From: an uncultured Truepera sp.
GTDB taxonomy: Bacteria; Deinococcota; Deinococci; Deinococcales; Trueperaceae
Length of the DNA stretch: 53,005 nucleotides
Reading direction: 5' to 3'
Assembly: GCA_902806425.1 (NCBI GenBank)
Contig: CADCWP010000215.1
Location: 1 to 53,005 of the forward strand
The notes below the pieces were generated by a model. It saw only the letters and a list, made by a program, of their open reading frames with translations. It did not search any database and had not been told where the DNA came from. The position numbers were made by a program, and so were the translations under genes. Numbering within the stretch: position 1 is the stretch's first letter; every line of letters begins with the position of its first letter. Positions 23,187 to 31,475 of the stretch are shown piece by piece.

Positions 23187-23777
23187 ATGATCGAACACCC
23201 GCTCGTGCTCGAAGGGGAGAGGGTGAGGCTCGAGCCCCTACTCCCGGCGCACATTCCTCCCCTACTGGCGATCTCTAAGGCTGACCCGGAGACCTACCGC
23301 TACACCTCGACCCCGACGACCGACGCCGAGGCCGAGGCGTATTTTGCAAAGGCGTTCGGGGAGCGTAAGGCCGGGACGGCCTATCCGTTTGTGCTGCTTG
23401 TGGGCGGTGACGTTGTCGGAACGAGCCGCTACGCCGATCTCAGATCGGCGCACCGGAGCTGTGAGCTGGGCTTTACTTGGCTCGCGCCGCGGGTTCAGGG
23501 AACAGGCGTAAACGCCGAGAGCAAATATCTGCTGCTCTGCCACGCGTTCGAGGTGCTCGACTTTTTGCGCGTCTACTTCTATACGGACGCTCGCAACGTG
23601 CGCTCGCAGCGCGCGATTCGCAAACTGGGCGCGGCCTACGAGGGAACGTTGCGCGCCGAGCGGGTGATGAAAGACGGTTATATAAGGAACACGATGGTCT
23701 TCTCGGTGATCCATACCGAGTGGCCGGAGGTGAAGCGGACGCTGGAGGCGCAGCTCGGCTACGCGCGCCCGGTCTAG
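23187..23777 (+). CDS. GNAT acetyltransferase, RimJ/RimL-like
   Basis: A 196-residue acetyl-CoA-dependent N-acetyltransferase. It begins HPLVLEGERVRLEPLLPAH, typical of RimJ/RimL relatives, and has GFTWLAPRVQGTGVNAESK for acetyl-CoA binding and FYTDARNVRSQRAIRKLGA near the C-terminus. The target (amine or protein N-terminus) is unknown. The start at 23187 is preferred to 23127 because of the perfectly placed promoter. It ends overlapping the convergent P450 gene by 4 nt. Confidence 0.85.
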   Translation: MIEHPLVLEGERVRLEPLLPAHIPPLLAISKADPETYRYTSTPTTDAEAEAYFAKAFGERKAGTAYPFVLLVGGDVVGTSRYADLRSAHRSCELGFTWLAPRVQGTGVNAESKYLLLCHAFEVLDFLRVYFYTDARNVRSQRAIRKLGAAYEGTLRAERVMKDGYIRNTMVFSVIHTEWPEVKRTLEAQLGYARPV

Positions 23778-25114
23778 GAGCCGCGTTCAATACGGACGGG
23801 CAAGCCGCCTTTGGGGTGCAGCGTGTTCCCGGCTTCCTGGAGCGTCCCCTCCCAAGCCGGGGTGAGGCGGTAGTCGCGCAGCAGCAGGGCCAGCCCAAAC
23901 TTGATGACGCCCGTAGCGAGGCCCGAGCCGATGCAGTAGCGCGCGCCGTTGCCGAAAGGCAAGTAGGCGTTTGGGGGCGGCGCGTGAAGCCATCTCTCGG
24001 GGTCGAAGGAGAGCGGCTCCGGGTACGACGCGCTCTGGCGGTGCGTCGCGTAGATCGAGAGCGCTACGCGCTGACCTTTGGGAATGTGGAGACCCGCGAA
24101 CTCGAGGTCCCGCGTCGCCACCCGCAAGGCGGCGGGCGCGGGCGGATAGAGGCGCAGCGTCTCCTTGACCACGCGCTCCAGGTAGGGAAGACGGGCGAGC
24201 GCCCCGTACTCGAGCCTCTCCAAACCCATGACCTCCTCCCGAAGCCGCGCCAGCATGTCCGGATGACGCAGGAGCGCGTAGACCGCCCAGACGAGGGCCG
24301 CGCTCGTCGTCTCGAACCCCGCCGACACGAGGCTCAGCGCCTGGTCGCGCACCTCCGCGTCGGAGAGCCCGGCGCCCGCCTCGTCCTCGGCGGCGAGCAG
24401 CAGCGACATCACCCCACCGTCTTCGCCCCCCTGCAATTGACCCTTGGGTGCATCTTCGCGCCGCCGCTGAATCTCGCGATAGAGAACCTCGTCCGCCTGC
24501 CGCCGGGCCTGCACGAGGCGCGCCCAAGGGCTGCCGGGGAAGGGAACCTTAAACTCTTGAAAGGCGAAGGGAAGGTTTGCAAAGGCCATCATCCGCGCGA
24601 CGTACCCGGTCAGCTCGGGGTTGCGCTTTAAGGTCGCCGCGCCCAGAAGCACCTCGCAGATGGTTTCTAACACGCAGGGCCGTACGGCGGTATAGAGGTT
24701 TACGGCCCCACCCGCCGAAGCGCGACTCAGCTCGGTGAAAAGCGCCCCCAAACGCCGCTCCACGACCTCAAACGCTCCCTCTAAACGCCCCTTGTGAAAA
24801 GCGGGTTGCACCAGCCGCCGCCGCCGCAGGTGCTCGGGTTCGTCGCTGGTGATAAGCGCCGCGTCGCCGCCGATAGGCCGCAGAAACCGGTAGGCGGGTC
24901 CGAGCACAAGGTGCGGCGCGGCCTCCTGAGTCACGAAATGGGCCGCTTCGGGGCCGACCAACCAGACAAAATGCAGAGGACCGACGCCGAAAGCGAAGGC
25001 CGAACCGTAGCGTTCGTGAAGCCCCCACACCGCCGCGTTGATGTCGCGGCCCGCGGCGCGCATGGCGTGCAGGTGCTCGAGCCCCCGTGGTGCCGGAACC
25101 GCTAAAGGCTCCAA
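23774..25114 (-). CDS. Cytochrome P450, probable carotenoid hydroxylase
   Basis: A 446-residue P450. The I-helix oxygen-binding motif is AGFETTS (265-271), the ExxR motif ETLR (318-321), and the heme-ligand loop FGNGARYCIG with Cys394. Soluble bacterial P450s of this branch in Thermus (CYP175) and Deinococcus (CYP287) hydroxylate the beta-ionone ring of carotenoids. That role is inferred here from the likely phylum and from the carotenoid operon 8 kb away. The start is TTG, one base after the stop of the Crp-family gene, so the two are co-transcribed and coupled. Confidence 0.88.
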   Translation of the reverse strand: MEPLAVPAPRGLEHLHAMRAAGRDINAAVWGLHERYGSAFAFGVGPLHFVWLVGPEAAHFVTQEAAPHLVLGPAYRFLRPIGGDAALITSDEPEHLRRRRLVQPAFHKGRLEGAFEVVERRLGALFTELSRASAGGAVNLYTAVRPCVLETICEVLLGAATLKRNPELTGYVARMMAFANLPFAFQEFKVPFPGSPWARLVQARRQADEVLYREIQRRREDAPKGQLQGGEDGGVMSLLLAAEDEAGAGLSDAEVRDQALSLVSAGFETTSAALVWAVYALLRHPDMLARLREEVMGLERLEYGALARLPYLERVVKETLRLYPPAPAALRVATRDLEFAGLHIPKGQRVALSIYATHRQSASYPEPLSFDPERWLHAPPPNAYLPFGNGARYCIGSGLATGVIKFGLALLLRDYRLTPAWEGTLQEAGNTLHPKGGLPVRIERGS

Positions 25115-25115
25115 C

Positions 25116-25808
25116 CTAGCGAACGCCGTGCAAAATCTCCTCGAGGCCCTCGGGGTCTCGTATCAACACCTCTTTGGGGCGGGTGCTGATCACGTGCTCT
25201 TCTTCAAGCGCCTTTAGCGCCCGGGTGACGGTCTCGCGGCTTGTTCCGGCCAAGCTGGCAAGTTCCTGGTGCGTCAGGCGCAAAATCGCGCTGCCCTCTT
25301 CGTTAAAGTCGATGAGGCCGTTCCAGTAAAGCCGCAAGATCACATACGCGACCCGGCCCTGCGCGTCTTTATAGGACAAAATCTGCGCCTCGTCGACCAT
25401 CCCGCGCAGCCGCTGTGAAAGCGTGTTGGCGACGTTTAGGCTGACGCTCGGGTAATCCTTAAGCAGGCGCTGGAAGTCGTCTTTGAAAAGCAGGTAGACG
25501 AGCGTCTCACGGATGGCGAGGGCCGTTGCGCTGCGCCCTTGCTCACCCAAAAGGGCCATCTCGCCGAAAAACTCCGGGGGTTTAAGGATAGCGAGCGTTT
25601 TTTCGTGACCCTCGAGGTCGATCTTAAAGAGCTTGACCATGCCGCTGGAAAGCACATATAAAACTTCGCCCTGGTCACCTTCCTGAAAAAAAACCGTATC
25701 GGCGGCGAAGGTGCGCGGTTGTAGGGCCTGCGCGGCGATCTCTAACGCCCGCTGCGGCGCGCCGTGAAAAAGGGGGACTTGGGCCAGGAAACGCTCGAGT
25801 TCAGCCAT
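25116..25808 (-). CDS. Crp/Fnr-family transcription regulator
   Basis: A 230-residue regulator. The N-terminal cyclic-nucleotide-binding-like barrel includes FFQEGDQGEVLYVLSSGMVKL and PPEFFGEMALLGEQGRSATA. The C-terminal helix-turn-helix has LASLAGTSRETVTRALKALEEE. No N-terminal cysteine cluster is present, so it is not an oxygen-sensing Fnr. It is directly followed by the P450 gene. In Thermus a Crp-family protein controls carotenoid genes, so control of pigment synthesis is a reasonable inference. The start has a CGGAGA Shine-Dalgarno. Confidence 0.93.
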   Translation of the reverse strand: MAELERFLAQVPLFHGAPQRALEIAAQALQPRTFAADTVFFQEGDQGEVLYVLSSGMVKLFKIDLEGHEKTLAILKPPEFFGEMALLGEQGRSATALAIRETLVYLLFKDDFQRLLKDYPSVSLNVANTLSQRLRGMVDEAQILSYKDAQGRVAYVILRLYWNGLIDFNEEGSAILRLTHQELASLAGTSRETVTRALKALEEEHVISTRPKEVLIRDPEGLEEILHGVR

Positions 25809-25884
25809 AAACGTCTCCGTAGGAGCAAAAGAAAACTGAAACCGTCATCGGCGCTAAGCGTACCATATGTGAGAAAGTATGCAG

Positions 25885-25894
25885 GAGCTAGCTC
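25885..25894. promoter_or_regulatory. Palindrome in divergent crp-like/lolD-like region
   Basis: GAGCTAGCTC is a perfect 10-bp palindrome immediately upstream of the -35 element of the ABC ATPase promoter, within the 125-bp gap between divergent genes. It could be an operator, but it does not match the TGTGA half-site of Crp. Confidence 0.25.
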
Positions 25895-25898
25895 TCTT

Positions 25899-25927
25899 TT
25901 GGGTCGCCCTGAGCGGCCCGGTATAGT
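25899..25927 (+). promoter_or_regulatory. Promoter of leaderless ABC ATPase gene
   Basis: TTGGGT, a 17-nt spacer, TATAGT, then GCTCCT and the GTG start at 25934. Confidence 0.5.
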
Positions 25928-25933
25928 GCTCCT

Positions 25934-26635
25934 GTGACCCTTCCTCAAGCCGCCGAGACGTCCGCCTCTTCCGCGGCGCTCTCGTGCAGCGGTCTCACCC
26001 GCACCTTCGCTACCCCTACGGGCGGGCTCGACATCCTGCGCGGGGTTAACTTGAGCACCTACAGCGCGCAGGTCGTGGCGATTTTAGGTCCGTCGGGATC
26101 GGGCAAAAGCACGCTGCTGCACCTTTTGGGCGGTCTCGACCGGCCCAGCGCCGGTGAAATCTACTGGGGTGGGCGGCGTATCGACGCGCTCCCGCAGCGC
26201 GTCTTGGCCCGCGAACGGGCCACGAGGCTCGGGCTCGTGTTTCAGCAGCACTACTTGTTAGAAGACCTGAGCGTTTTGGAGAACGTGACGCTGCCGGGGC
26301 GGATCAGAGGCCGTCCGGACGCGGCGCGGGGTGAGGAACTTTTGGCGCGGGTTGGGCTCTCTAAACGCGCAACCTTCCTGCCCAAACGCCTCTCAGGCGG
26401 CGAGCGGCAGCGGGTCGCGGTCGCGCGCTCCTTGTACAGCCGTCCGCAGGTCGTCTTGGCCGACGAGCCGACCGGCAGCTTGGACCGCTCCTCCGCCGTG
26501 GGCGTCTACGCGCTTTTGGCGCAGCTCGCCCGCGAGGAGGGGAGCGCCGTGGTCATGGTCACGCACGACGAGGGGCTCGTGGGGGATGTGGACGCCCGTT
26601 ACGCGCTTTCTGGGGGCGTGCTCGTACCCGCTTGA
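25934..26635 (+). CDS. LolD/MacB-type ABC transporter ATPase
   Basis: A 233-residue ATPase with Walker A GPSGSGKST, Q-loop region LGLVFQQHYLLEDLSV, signature LSGGERQR, Walker B VVLADEPTG and switch His in MVTHDEG. The EDLSVLENVTLP pattern and length match the LolCDE/MacB group that powers lipoprotein or peptide export from the membrane. No matching permease lies nearby, and the peptide-uptake operon downstream normally uses a different ATPase type. Its partner is therefore elsewhere. Confidence 0.9.
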   Translation: MTLPQAAETSASSAALSCSGLTRTFATPTGGLDILRGVNLSTYSAQVVAILGPSGSGKSTLLHLLGGLDRPSAGEIYWGGRRIDALPQRVLARERATRLGLVFQQHYLLEDLSVLENVTLPGRIRGRPDAARGEELLARVGLSKRATFLPKRLSGGERQRVAVARSLYSRPQVVLADEPTGSLDRSSAVGVYALLAQLAREEGSAVVMVTHDEGLVGDVDARYALSGGVLVPA

Positions 26636-26757
26636 GCCGCCCCTAATCATCCGTTCTTTGCGCTATGTTAAACTCCGGTGAGCATTATGGCGGCGCACGG
26701 TGGACACGCTCTCTTAGAGGGACCGAACGCCGCCGCGGTGTATCTTCTGGAGGTGAC

Positions 26758-28326
26758 ATGAGAAAACTTCTGGTGATGCTGACGGCGCTTTTGGCGCTGG
26801 GTCTGGGCGGCGCGCAGACGCTCGTCTTCGGGGGCAGCGGCCTGCCGGTCAGTTTAGATGACGCGACCGACGGCAACTCGCTGACGGTGGCCTATCAGAT
26901 TCTGGAGAACCTGGTGTTCGTCGAACCCGGCGGCACAGAGCTTCAGCCCGGGCTGGCGACCGAGTGGTCGTCGAACGAAGAGGGTACGGTCTGGACCTTT
27001 ACGCTCCGCGAAGGCGTGACCTTTCACGACGGCACACCCTTTAACGCCGAGGCGGCAAAGTTTAATATCGACCGCTGGAACGATCCCAACTTTGAGTACG
27101 GTTTCCGCGACGAAGGCAAGACCTTTGAAGCGTGGCGGTACGTCTTCGGCGGCTTTGCGGGCGACGAAGGCGCGGTCCTCCAAGAGGCGCGCGTGGTGGA
27201 TGAGTACACGCTCGAGCTGACCCTCAACACCCCGATGGGTTTTCTGCCCGCCGCTTTCTCCTCGTCCTACTTTGGCATCAACAGTCCGGCGGCGATTCGG
27301 GAAGTTGGCGCGGACTACGGCACACCTGCGGGCGGCGCGGTCGGCACCGGCCCCTTTCGGTTCGTCGAGTGGGTTGACGGGTCCCAAGTCACCTTGGAAC
27401 GCTACGCCGACTACTGGGGCGAGCCCGCGGGGGTCGAGCGCCTCGTATTCCGCGGTATCGAAGACCCCACCGCTCGCTTGGCCGAGCTGCAAGCGGGCAG
27501 CATCGACATCGCCGTCAGCCTCTCCCCGGACGATGTGGAGACCATCGAAGGCGACAGCAACTTAGAGGTCGTCACCGCCAGCGAAAACCTCAACATCGGC
27601 TACATCGGCCTGCACCAAGCCAACACCCCCCTTGAAAACCAGCAGGTCCGTCAAGCCATCGCCCACGCGGTCGACTGGAACGAGGTCGTCGGCGCGTTTT
27701 TCGGTGAAGGCGCGCAGGTCGCTACGCAGTTTATCCCGCCCGGCTTGATCGGCTTCCGTGACGACTTGGAGCCCTACGCCTACGACCCCGAACAGGCGCG
27801 TGAACTCTTAAGCGAGGCGGGCTTTGCGGACGGTTTCTCGACCCAGCTCTGGTACATGCCGGTGTCGCGCCCGTACTTCCCCTCGGCGGAGCCGGTCGCC
27901 TCGGCCATCGCCACCTATTTGGCCGACATCGGCATCCAGGCTGAGCTGCAAACCGAGGACTGGGGCACCTACTTGGACGACAACAACACCGGCAAGTTCC
28001 CTATGTATATGCTCGGCTGGAGCGCGGACTTCGCCGACCCGGACAACTTCATCTACACCTTTTTCGGCAGCCAAGAGGGCGCACTCAACTTCGGTTTTGA
28101 AAACGAAGAGGTAACGGGGCTTCTCGACCAGGCGCGTCAGGAACCCGACGAGGCGACCCGCGCCGAACTCTACGGCCAGGCGAGCCAGATTATCTACGAC
28201 CAAGTTCCGGCCATTCCGGTTGCCCATAACCCCGTGCTGAACGCCGTGCGCGTCGGGGTCGAGGGCTTTGAGCCGAGCCCACTGGGCAGCACCGTGCCCT
28301 TCAGGACCATTACCAAAACCGAATAA
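26758..28326 (+). CDS. Peptide ABC transporter substrate-binding protein (family 5)
   Basis: A 522-residue extracytoplasmic binding protein of the DppA/OppA family. The signal peptide is MRKLLVMLTALLALGLGGAQ. The NSLTVAYQILENLVFVEPGGTE start, the WTFTLREGVTFHDGTPFNAEAAKFNIDRW block and GWSADFADPDNFIYTFFGS are typical. The start is set by GGAGG seven bases before the ATG at 26758, not the track's 26665. It is the first gene of the operon with two permeases and is followed by a terminator, so it is probably made in excess over them. The ligand (peptide or nickel) cannot be told. Confidence 0.92.
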   Translation: MRKLLVMLTALLALGLGGAQTLVFGGSGLPVSLDDATDGNSLTVAYQILENLVFVEPGGTELQPGLATEWSSNEEGTVWTFTLREGVTFHDGTPFNAEAAKFNIDRWNDPNFEYGFRDEGKTFEAWRYVFGGFAGDEGAVLQEARVVDEYTLELTLNTPMGFLPAAFSSSYFGINSPAAIREVGADYGTPAGGAVGTGPFRFVEWVDGSQVTLERYADYWGEPAGVERLVFRGIEDPTARLAELQAGSIDIAVSLSPDDVETIEGDSNLEVVTASENLNIGYIGLHQANTPLENQQVRQAIAHAVDWNEVVGAFFGEGAQVATQFIPPGLIGFRDDLEPYAYDPEQARELLSEAGFADGFSTQLWYMPVSRPYFPSAEPVASAIATYLADIGIQAELQTEDWGTYLDDNNTGKFPMYMLGWSADFADPDNFIYTFFGSQEGALNFGFENEEVTGLLDQARQEPDEATRAELYGQASQIIYDQVPAIPVAHNPVLNAVRVGVEGFEPSPLGSTVPFRTITKTE

Positions 28327-28337
28327 CGTTTTTCTAG

Positions 28338-28366
28338 GGCCGGAGCTGTAACGCTCCGGCCTTTTT
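28338..28366 (+). terminator. Intra-operon terminator after the binding protein
   Basis: GGCCGGAGC and GCTCCGGCC form a perfect 9-bp stem with a 6-nt loop, followed by TTTTT. It lies between the binding-protein stop and the first permease, so it should attenuate permease expression. Confidence 0.85.
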
Positions 28367-28388
28367 CTAGCTTGATGAGGAGCGACGT

Positions 28389-29444
28389 TTGACGCGCTAC
28401 ATCTTCCGGCGCATCTTGGGCCTTATCCCCGTTTTGGTAGGTATCAGCCTGCTGACCTTTACCCTGACGCGTGTTATTCCCGCCGACCCGGCGCTGCTTA
28501 TTTTAGGTGAACGCGCGACCCCCGAATCGCGGGCGCAGTTGCGGGAGGTGCTGGGCCTTAACGAACCGCTCTTTTTCAACCCGGCGGCGGTCTCCGAGAC
28601 GGGTAACCCGGCCGCTTTTTTGGATTCACAGTATTTCAACTTTGTCGGTGGCGCGCTGACCGGAAACTTGGGGCGCTCGTACTTCACCCGTATCGACGTC
28701 CGCGACGGTCTCGCTCAGCGCTTTCCGGCGACCTTCGAGCTTGCGGTGACCGCCATGATCTTCGCGCTCGTGATCGGAATTCCGGCGGGGGTTGCCGCGG
28801 CCCTCTACCGAGGCACTGCGGTCGACACGCTGCTCATGATCGGCGCGCTTTCCGGAGTGTCGTTTCCGGTCTTTTGGTTGGCAATTATCCTCATCTATAT
28901 CTTTTCGATCAATCTCGGCTGGCTGCCGCCGTCGCAGCGGCTCGACGTGTCGCTCAGCCTTCAACCCGTCACCGGGCTCTACGTCCTTGACGGACTTTTG
29001 CGCGGGCGACCGGATATCTCTTGGGACGCGCTCAAACATCTTATCCTGCCGGGGGTCGCGCTCGGGACGATTCCACTAGCTATTGTCGTGCGGATGACGC
29101 GGAGTTCGATGTTGGAGGTCTTGGGGCAGGATTACGTCCGCACCGCCAAAGCCAAAGGGCTCCGGCAGCGGTTGGTGGTCAACAAGCACGCCCTTAGAAA
29201 CGCCCTCTTACCCGTCGTTACGGTAGTCGGGTTGTCGTTCGGGACGCTTTTGTCGGGAGCGATCCTGACCGAGACGGTCTTCTCGTGGCCGGGCATCGGC
29301 AAGTGGATCTACGACGCCATCTCGGCGCGCGACTACCCCATCATCCAAGGTGGCGTGTTATTTGTGGCGTTCGTGTTCGTTGTCGTCAACCTGCTCATCG
29401 ACCTTTCCTACGCGCTCATCGACCCCAGGATTCAGTACACGTGA
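28389..29444 (+). CDS. Peptide ABC transporter permease, DppB-type
   Basis: A 351-residue inner-membrane permease. It begins TRYIFRRILGLIPVLVGISLLTF as DppB/OppB proteins do, has about six membrane segments, and carries the EAA-loop region (YVRTAKAKGLRQRLVVNKHALRNALLP) and the GAILTETVFSWPGIG motif. The start is TTG with GAGGAG seven bases upstream. An extra insert (about 55-80) is usual in this subgroup. Confidence 0.93.
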   Translation: MTRYIFRRILGLIPVLVGISLLTFTLTRVIPADPALLILGERATPESRAQLREVLGLNEPLFFNPAAVSETGNPAAFLDSQYFNFVGGALTGNLGRSYFTRIDVRDGLAQRFPATFELAVTAMIFALVIGIPAGVAAALYRGTAVDTLLMIGALSGVSFPVFWLAIILIYIFSINLGWLPPSQRLDVSLSLQPVTGLYVLDGLLRGRPDISWDALKHLILPGVALGTIPLAIVVRMTRSSMLEVLGQDYVRTAKAKGLRQRLVVNKHALRNALLPVVTVVGLSFGTLLSGAILTETVFSWPGIGKWIYDAISARDYPIIQGGVLFVAFVFVVVNLLIDLSYALIDPRIQYT

Positions 29445-29451
29445 GGGCGCT

Positions 29452-30432
29452 GTGAAAGCTCCTTCGGGCGGCGCGGCAGCTGTTGCGGGCACCCTGACCG
29501 ACGCTGAGGCCGTGCGTGGGCGCTCGCTCTTGCAGGACTCGCTGCGGCGCTTTTTCCGCAACCCGACCGGCATGGTCGGGCTCGCCGTCACGCTTTTTTT
29601 TATCGTGATGTCGCTGCTTGCACCTGTCTTGCGCCCCTACGACGCCACGACCGACCGCAACCTGCGGCTGCGCTTGTCGCCGCCGTCGTGGACCATGACC
29701 CCGGAAGAGCGGACCGAACTGAGCGAGGACGCAGATATAGACGTAGGCCGCTGGACGCTGCCCTTCGGTACCGACGAGAACGGCCGCGACCTGCTGGTGC
29801 GGGTCTGGCACGGCGGGCGCATAAGCTTACGCATCGGCATTATCGCAGTGGCAATCTCGTCGACCATCGGGGTGCTGCTCGGGCTGTTGTCCGGCTACAT
29901 GCGTGGCTGGATCGACCTGATCACCGTCTGGCTGATGGACATCTTGCAGGCGTTTCCGGGCATTTTGTTGGCAATAGCCATTGTCGCGACGCTCGGGCCG
30001 AGCCTGACAAACGCGCTGATCGCCATCAGCATCACGCAGATTCCAAGCTATGTGCGGATCACGCGCTCGGTGGTGCTGGGGCTCCGCGAGTCCGAATACG
30101 TACAGGCGGCGAAGGCGCTCGGCGGCAGGGGTCCGCGCGTGGTGTTCAACCACATCTTCCCCAACAGCCTGTCGCCCATCATGGTGCAGCTGACGCTCTC
30201 TATCGGGACGGTTATCTTGGAGGTCGCGGCGCTTGGGTTTCTGGGTCTCGGCGCGCAGCCCCCCGACCCCGAATGGGGCGTGATGATCCGTGACGGCTAC
30301 CGGCAGTTTTTGCGCGCGCCGTGGATGAGCATCTTTCCGGGATTGGCAATATTCCTGTCGGTTGTGGGCTTTAACCTCCTAGGCGACGCTATTCGCGACG
30401 TGCTCGACCCGCGCCTGAAAAACGTGTCTTAA
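29452..30432 (+). CDS. Peptide ABC transporter permease, DppC-type
   Basis: A 326-residue permease partner of the preceding protein. The N-terminal region includes SLRRFFRNPTGMVGLAVTLFFIVMSLLAPVL, followed by the FGTDENGRDLLVRVWHGGRISL block typical of DppC and the EAA motif (EYVQAAKALGGRGPRVVFNHIFPNSL). The track start at 29350 runs through the previous gene, and the GTG at 29452, 7 nt after its stop, is chosen. No dppD/dppF ATPase genes follow, so the transporter must use ATPases encoded elsewhere. Confidence 0.93.
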   Translation: MKAPSGGAAAVAGTLTDAEAVRGRSLLQDSLRRFFRNPTGMVGLAVTLFFIVMSLLAPVLRPYDATTDRNLRLRLSPPSWTMTPEERTELSEDADIDVGRWTLPFGTDENGRDLLVRVWHGGRISLRIGIIAVAISSTIGVLLGLLSGYMRGWIDLITVWLMDILQAFPGILLAIAIVATLGPSLTNALIAISITQIPSYVRITRSVVLGLRESEYVQAAKALGGRGPRVVFNHIFPNSLSPIMVQLTLSIGTVILEVAALGFLGLGAQPPDPEWGVMIRDGYRQFLRAPWMSIFPGLAIFLSVVGFNLLGDAIRDVLDPRLKNVS

Positions 30433-30449
30433 CGGCGCTGAGTCGTGTT

Positions 30450-30455
30450 TATAGT
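30450..30455 (+). promoter_or_regulatory. -10 box of leaderless NlpC/P60-like gene
   Basis: TATAGT lies 3 nt before one ATG (30459) and 6 nt before a second (30462). Spacing in the other leaderless genes favours the second. Confidence 0.45.
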
Positions 30456-30461
30456 TAAATG

Positions 30462-31379
30462 ATGATCTTCGCCGGGTGTCCAGTAGACGAAAGTGTTTTT
30501 ACTGCGTGGCAACGTCACTGGGCACCTCCAAGCCAACCCTTCTTTGTCAGCGACGCGCTTCTAAAGCGGCTTCCTCCGTGGCCCCGCTTTACGCGCCGGG
30601 AGTTTGGGGAGTCGGGCGTGGCTTTAAGCCTGCACGACACCTTCACAACCTACAGGGTTAGTGATGATCCGCCCTGGGTCGTGTGGCTAACCTACGAGGC
30701 ATTCTCTAATCTCAGTCACAACGAGCAGTTCGACCTTTTAGGCGAGCAGCGCACCTTCGGGCGGGCCGGGGTCGTTCATCTTGACGAGGTCGCCGACCAA
30801 GTTGAGGTCAACGGAATCGCTGAACTGGCGACCGGCGGCCTTTTCGTCTGGTGGCCCAAGCTTTGGGGGCTCCTCCACGCGTCCGAGCAGGAGCGGGTTT
30901 TGCAGAAGTTGGTCGAAGCTGACCGACTTCCCTGTAGGCGTGACGAGCTCTCCGCTCAAGACTGGCACCGCATCGCGGCCCGCTTGCCCGGCGCACGCGA
31001 ACTCGCCGGAAGTTTTTTGCCCGAGAGTGGAGGTAACTGTCTAGCTACGGTGATGGCGGCCTTTGGCGCGCCTGCTGTTGCGGAGCGGTGGGTTCACCCG
31101 GAACCGTTTGGGCGGTGGCTCGGCTCCTTTACGCTCTCTGGTTCGGCGCGGACGGTGCTCGCGCCCCCTAATTTAGGAGACGTATTGGTCTGGCGCGACC
31201 AAAACGCACGGATACAGCACGCCGCCGTCAGTTTGGGTGAAGGTTTCGTTCTGCACAAAGAAGCGCAGTGTTGGCACGTGCCGAGGCAAGTCGTGAGCCT
31301 AAAGGATGCTCTAAGCAGATGGCGAGACGATGGATACCCAAGTCTTTACACTCCGTTGAAAGGGCTGGTCCTGCGCTAG
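30462..31379 (+). CDS. Uncharacterised protein with NlpC/P60-like C-terminal half
   Basis: About 305 residues, no signal peptide or membrane segment. The C-terminal half has a possible cysteine nucleophile in ESGGNCLATVMAAFG and a possible histidine in NARIQHAAVSLGEGFVLHKE, the order and spacing of papain-like NlpC/P60 or CHAP peptidases. The N-terminal half (WVVWLTYEAFSNLSHNEQFDLLGEQRTFGR) is Trp-rich and unfamiliar. The function is unknown and the enzyme call is inference from motif order only. It follows the permease operon but has its own promoter, and it converges with the DNRLRE lipoprotein gene. Confidence 0.6.
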   Translation: MIFAGCPVDESVFTAWQRHWAPPSQPFFVSDALLKRLPPWPRFTRREFGESGVALSLHDTFTTYRVSDDPPWVVWLTYEAFSNLSHNEQFDLLGEQRTFGRAGVVHLDEVADQVEVNGIAELATGGLFVWWPKLWGLLHASEQERVLQKLVEADRLPCRRDELSAQDWHRIAARLPGARELAGSFLPESGGNCLATVMAAFGAPAVAERWVHPEPFGRWLGSFTLSGSARTVLAPPNLGDVLVWRDQNARIQHAAVSLGEGFVLHKEAQCWHVPRQVVSLKDALSRWRDDGYPSLYTPLKGLVLR

Positions 31380-31423
31380 GAGAATGTCCGAGCTTGTGGT
31401 GCTTGTCGGCCCGAGTCGCATCG

Positions 31424-31453
31424 AAAAAGCGTGTGGGAATACTCACACACGCT
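31424..31453 (-). terminator. Terminator of the DNRLRE lipoprotein gene
   Basis: On the minus strand AGCGTGTG and CACACGCT form an 8-bp stem with a 10-nt loop, followed by TTTT. It lies just after the stop at 31476. The plus-strand reading lacks a T-run. Confidence 0.75.
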
Positions 31454-31475
31454 CCTGTTGACACCTTGGGCTTAG

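Noticed and set aside
23477-24631. 384-codon plus-strand ORF antisense to the P450
   Set aside because: Arg-rich composition and overlap with the acetyltransferase and the well-supported P450. It is a mirror frame of the P450.
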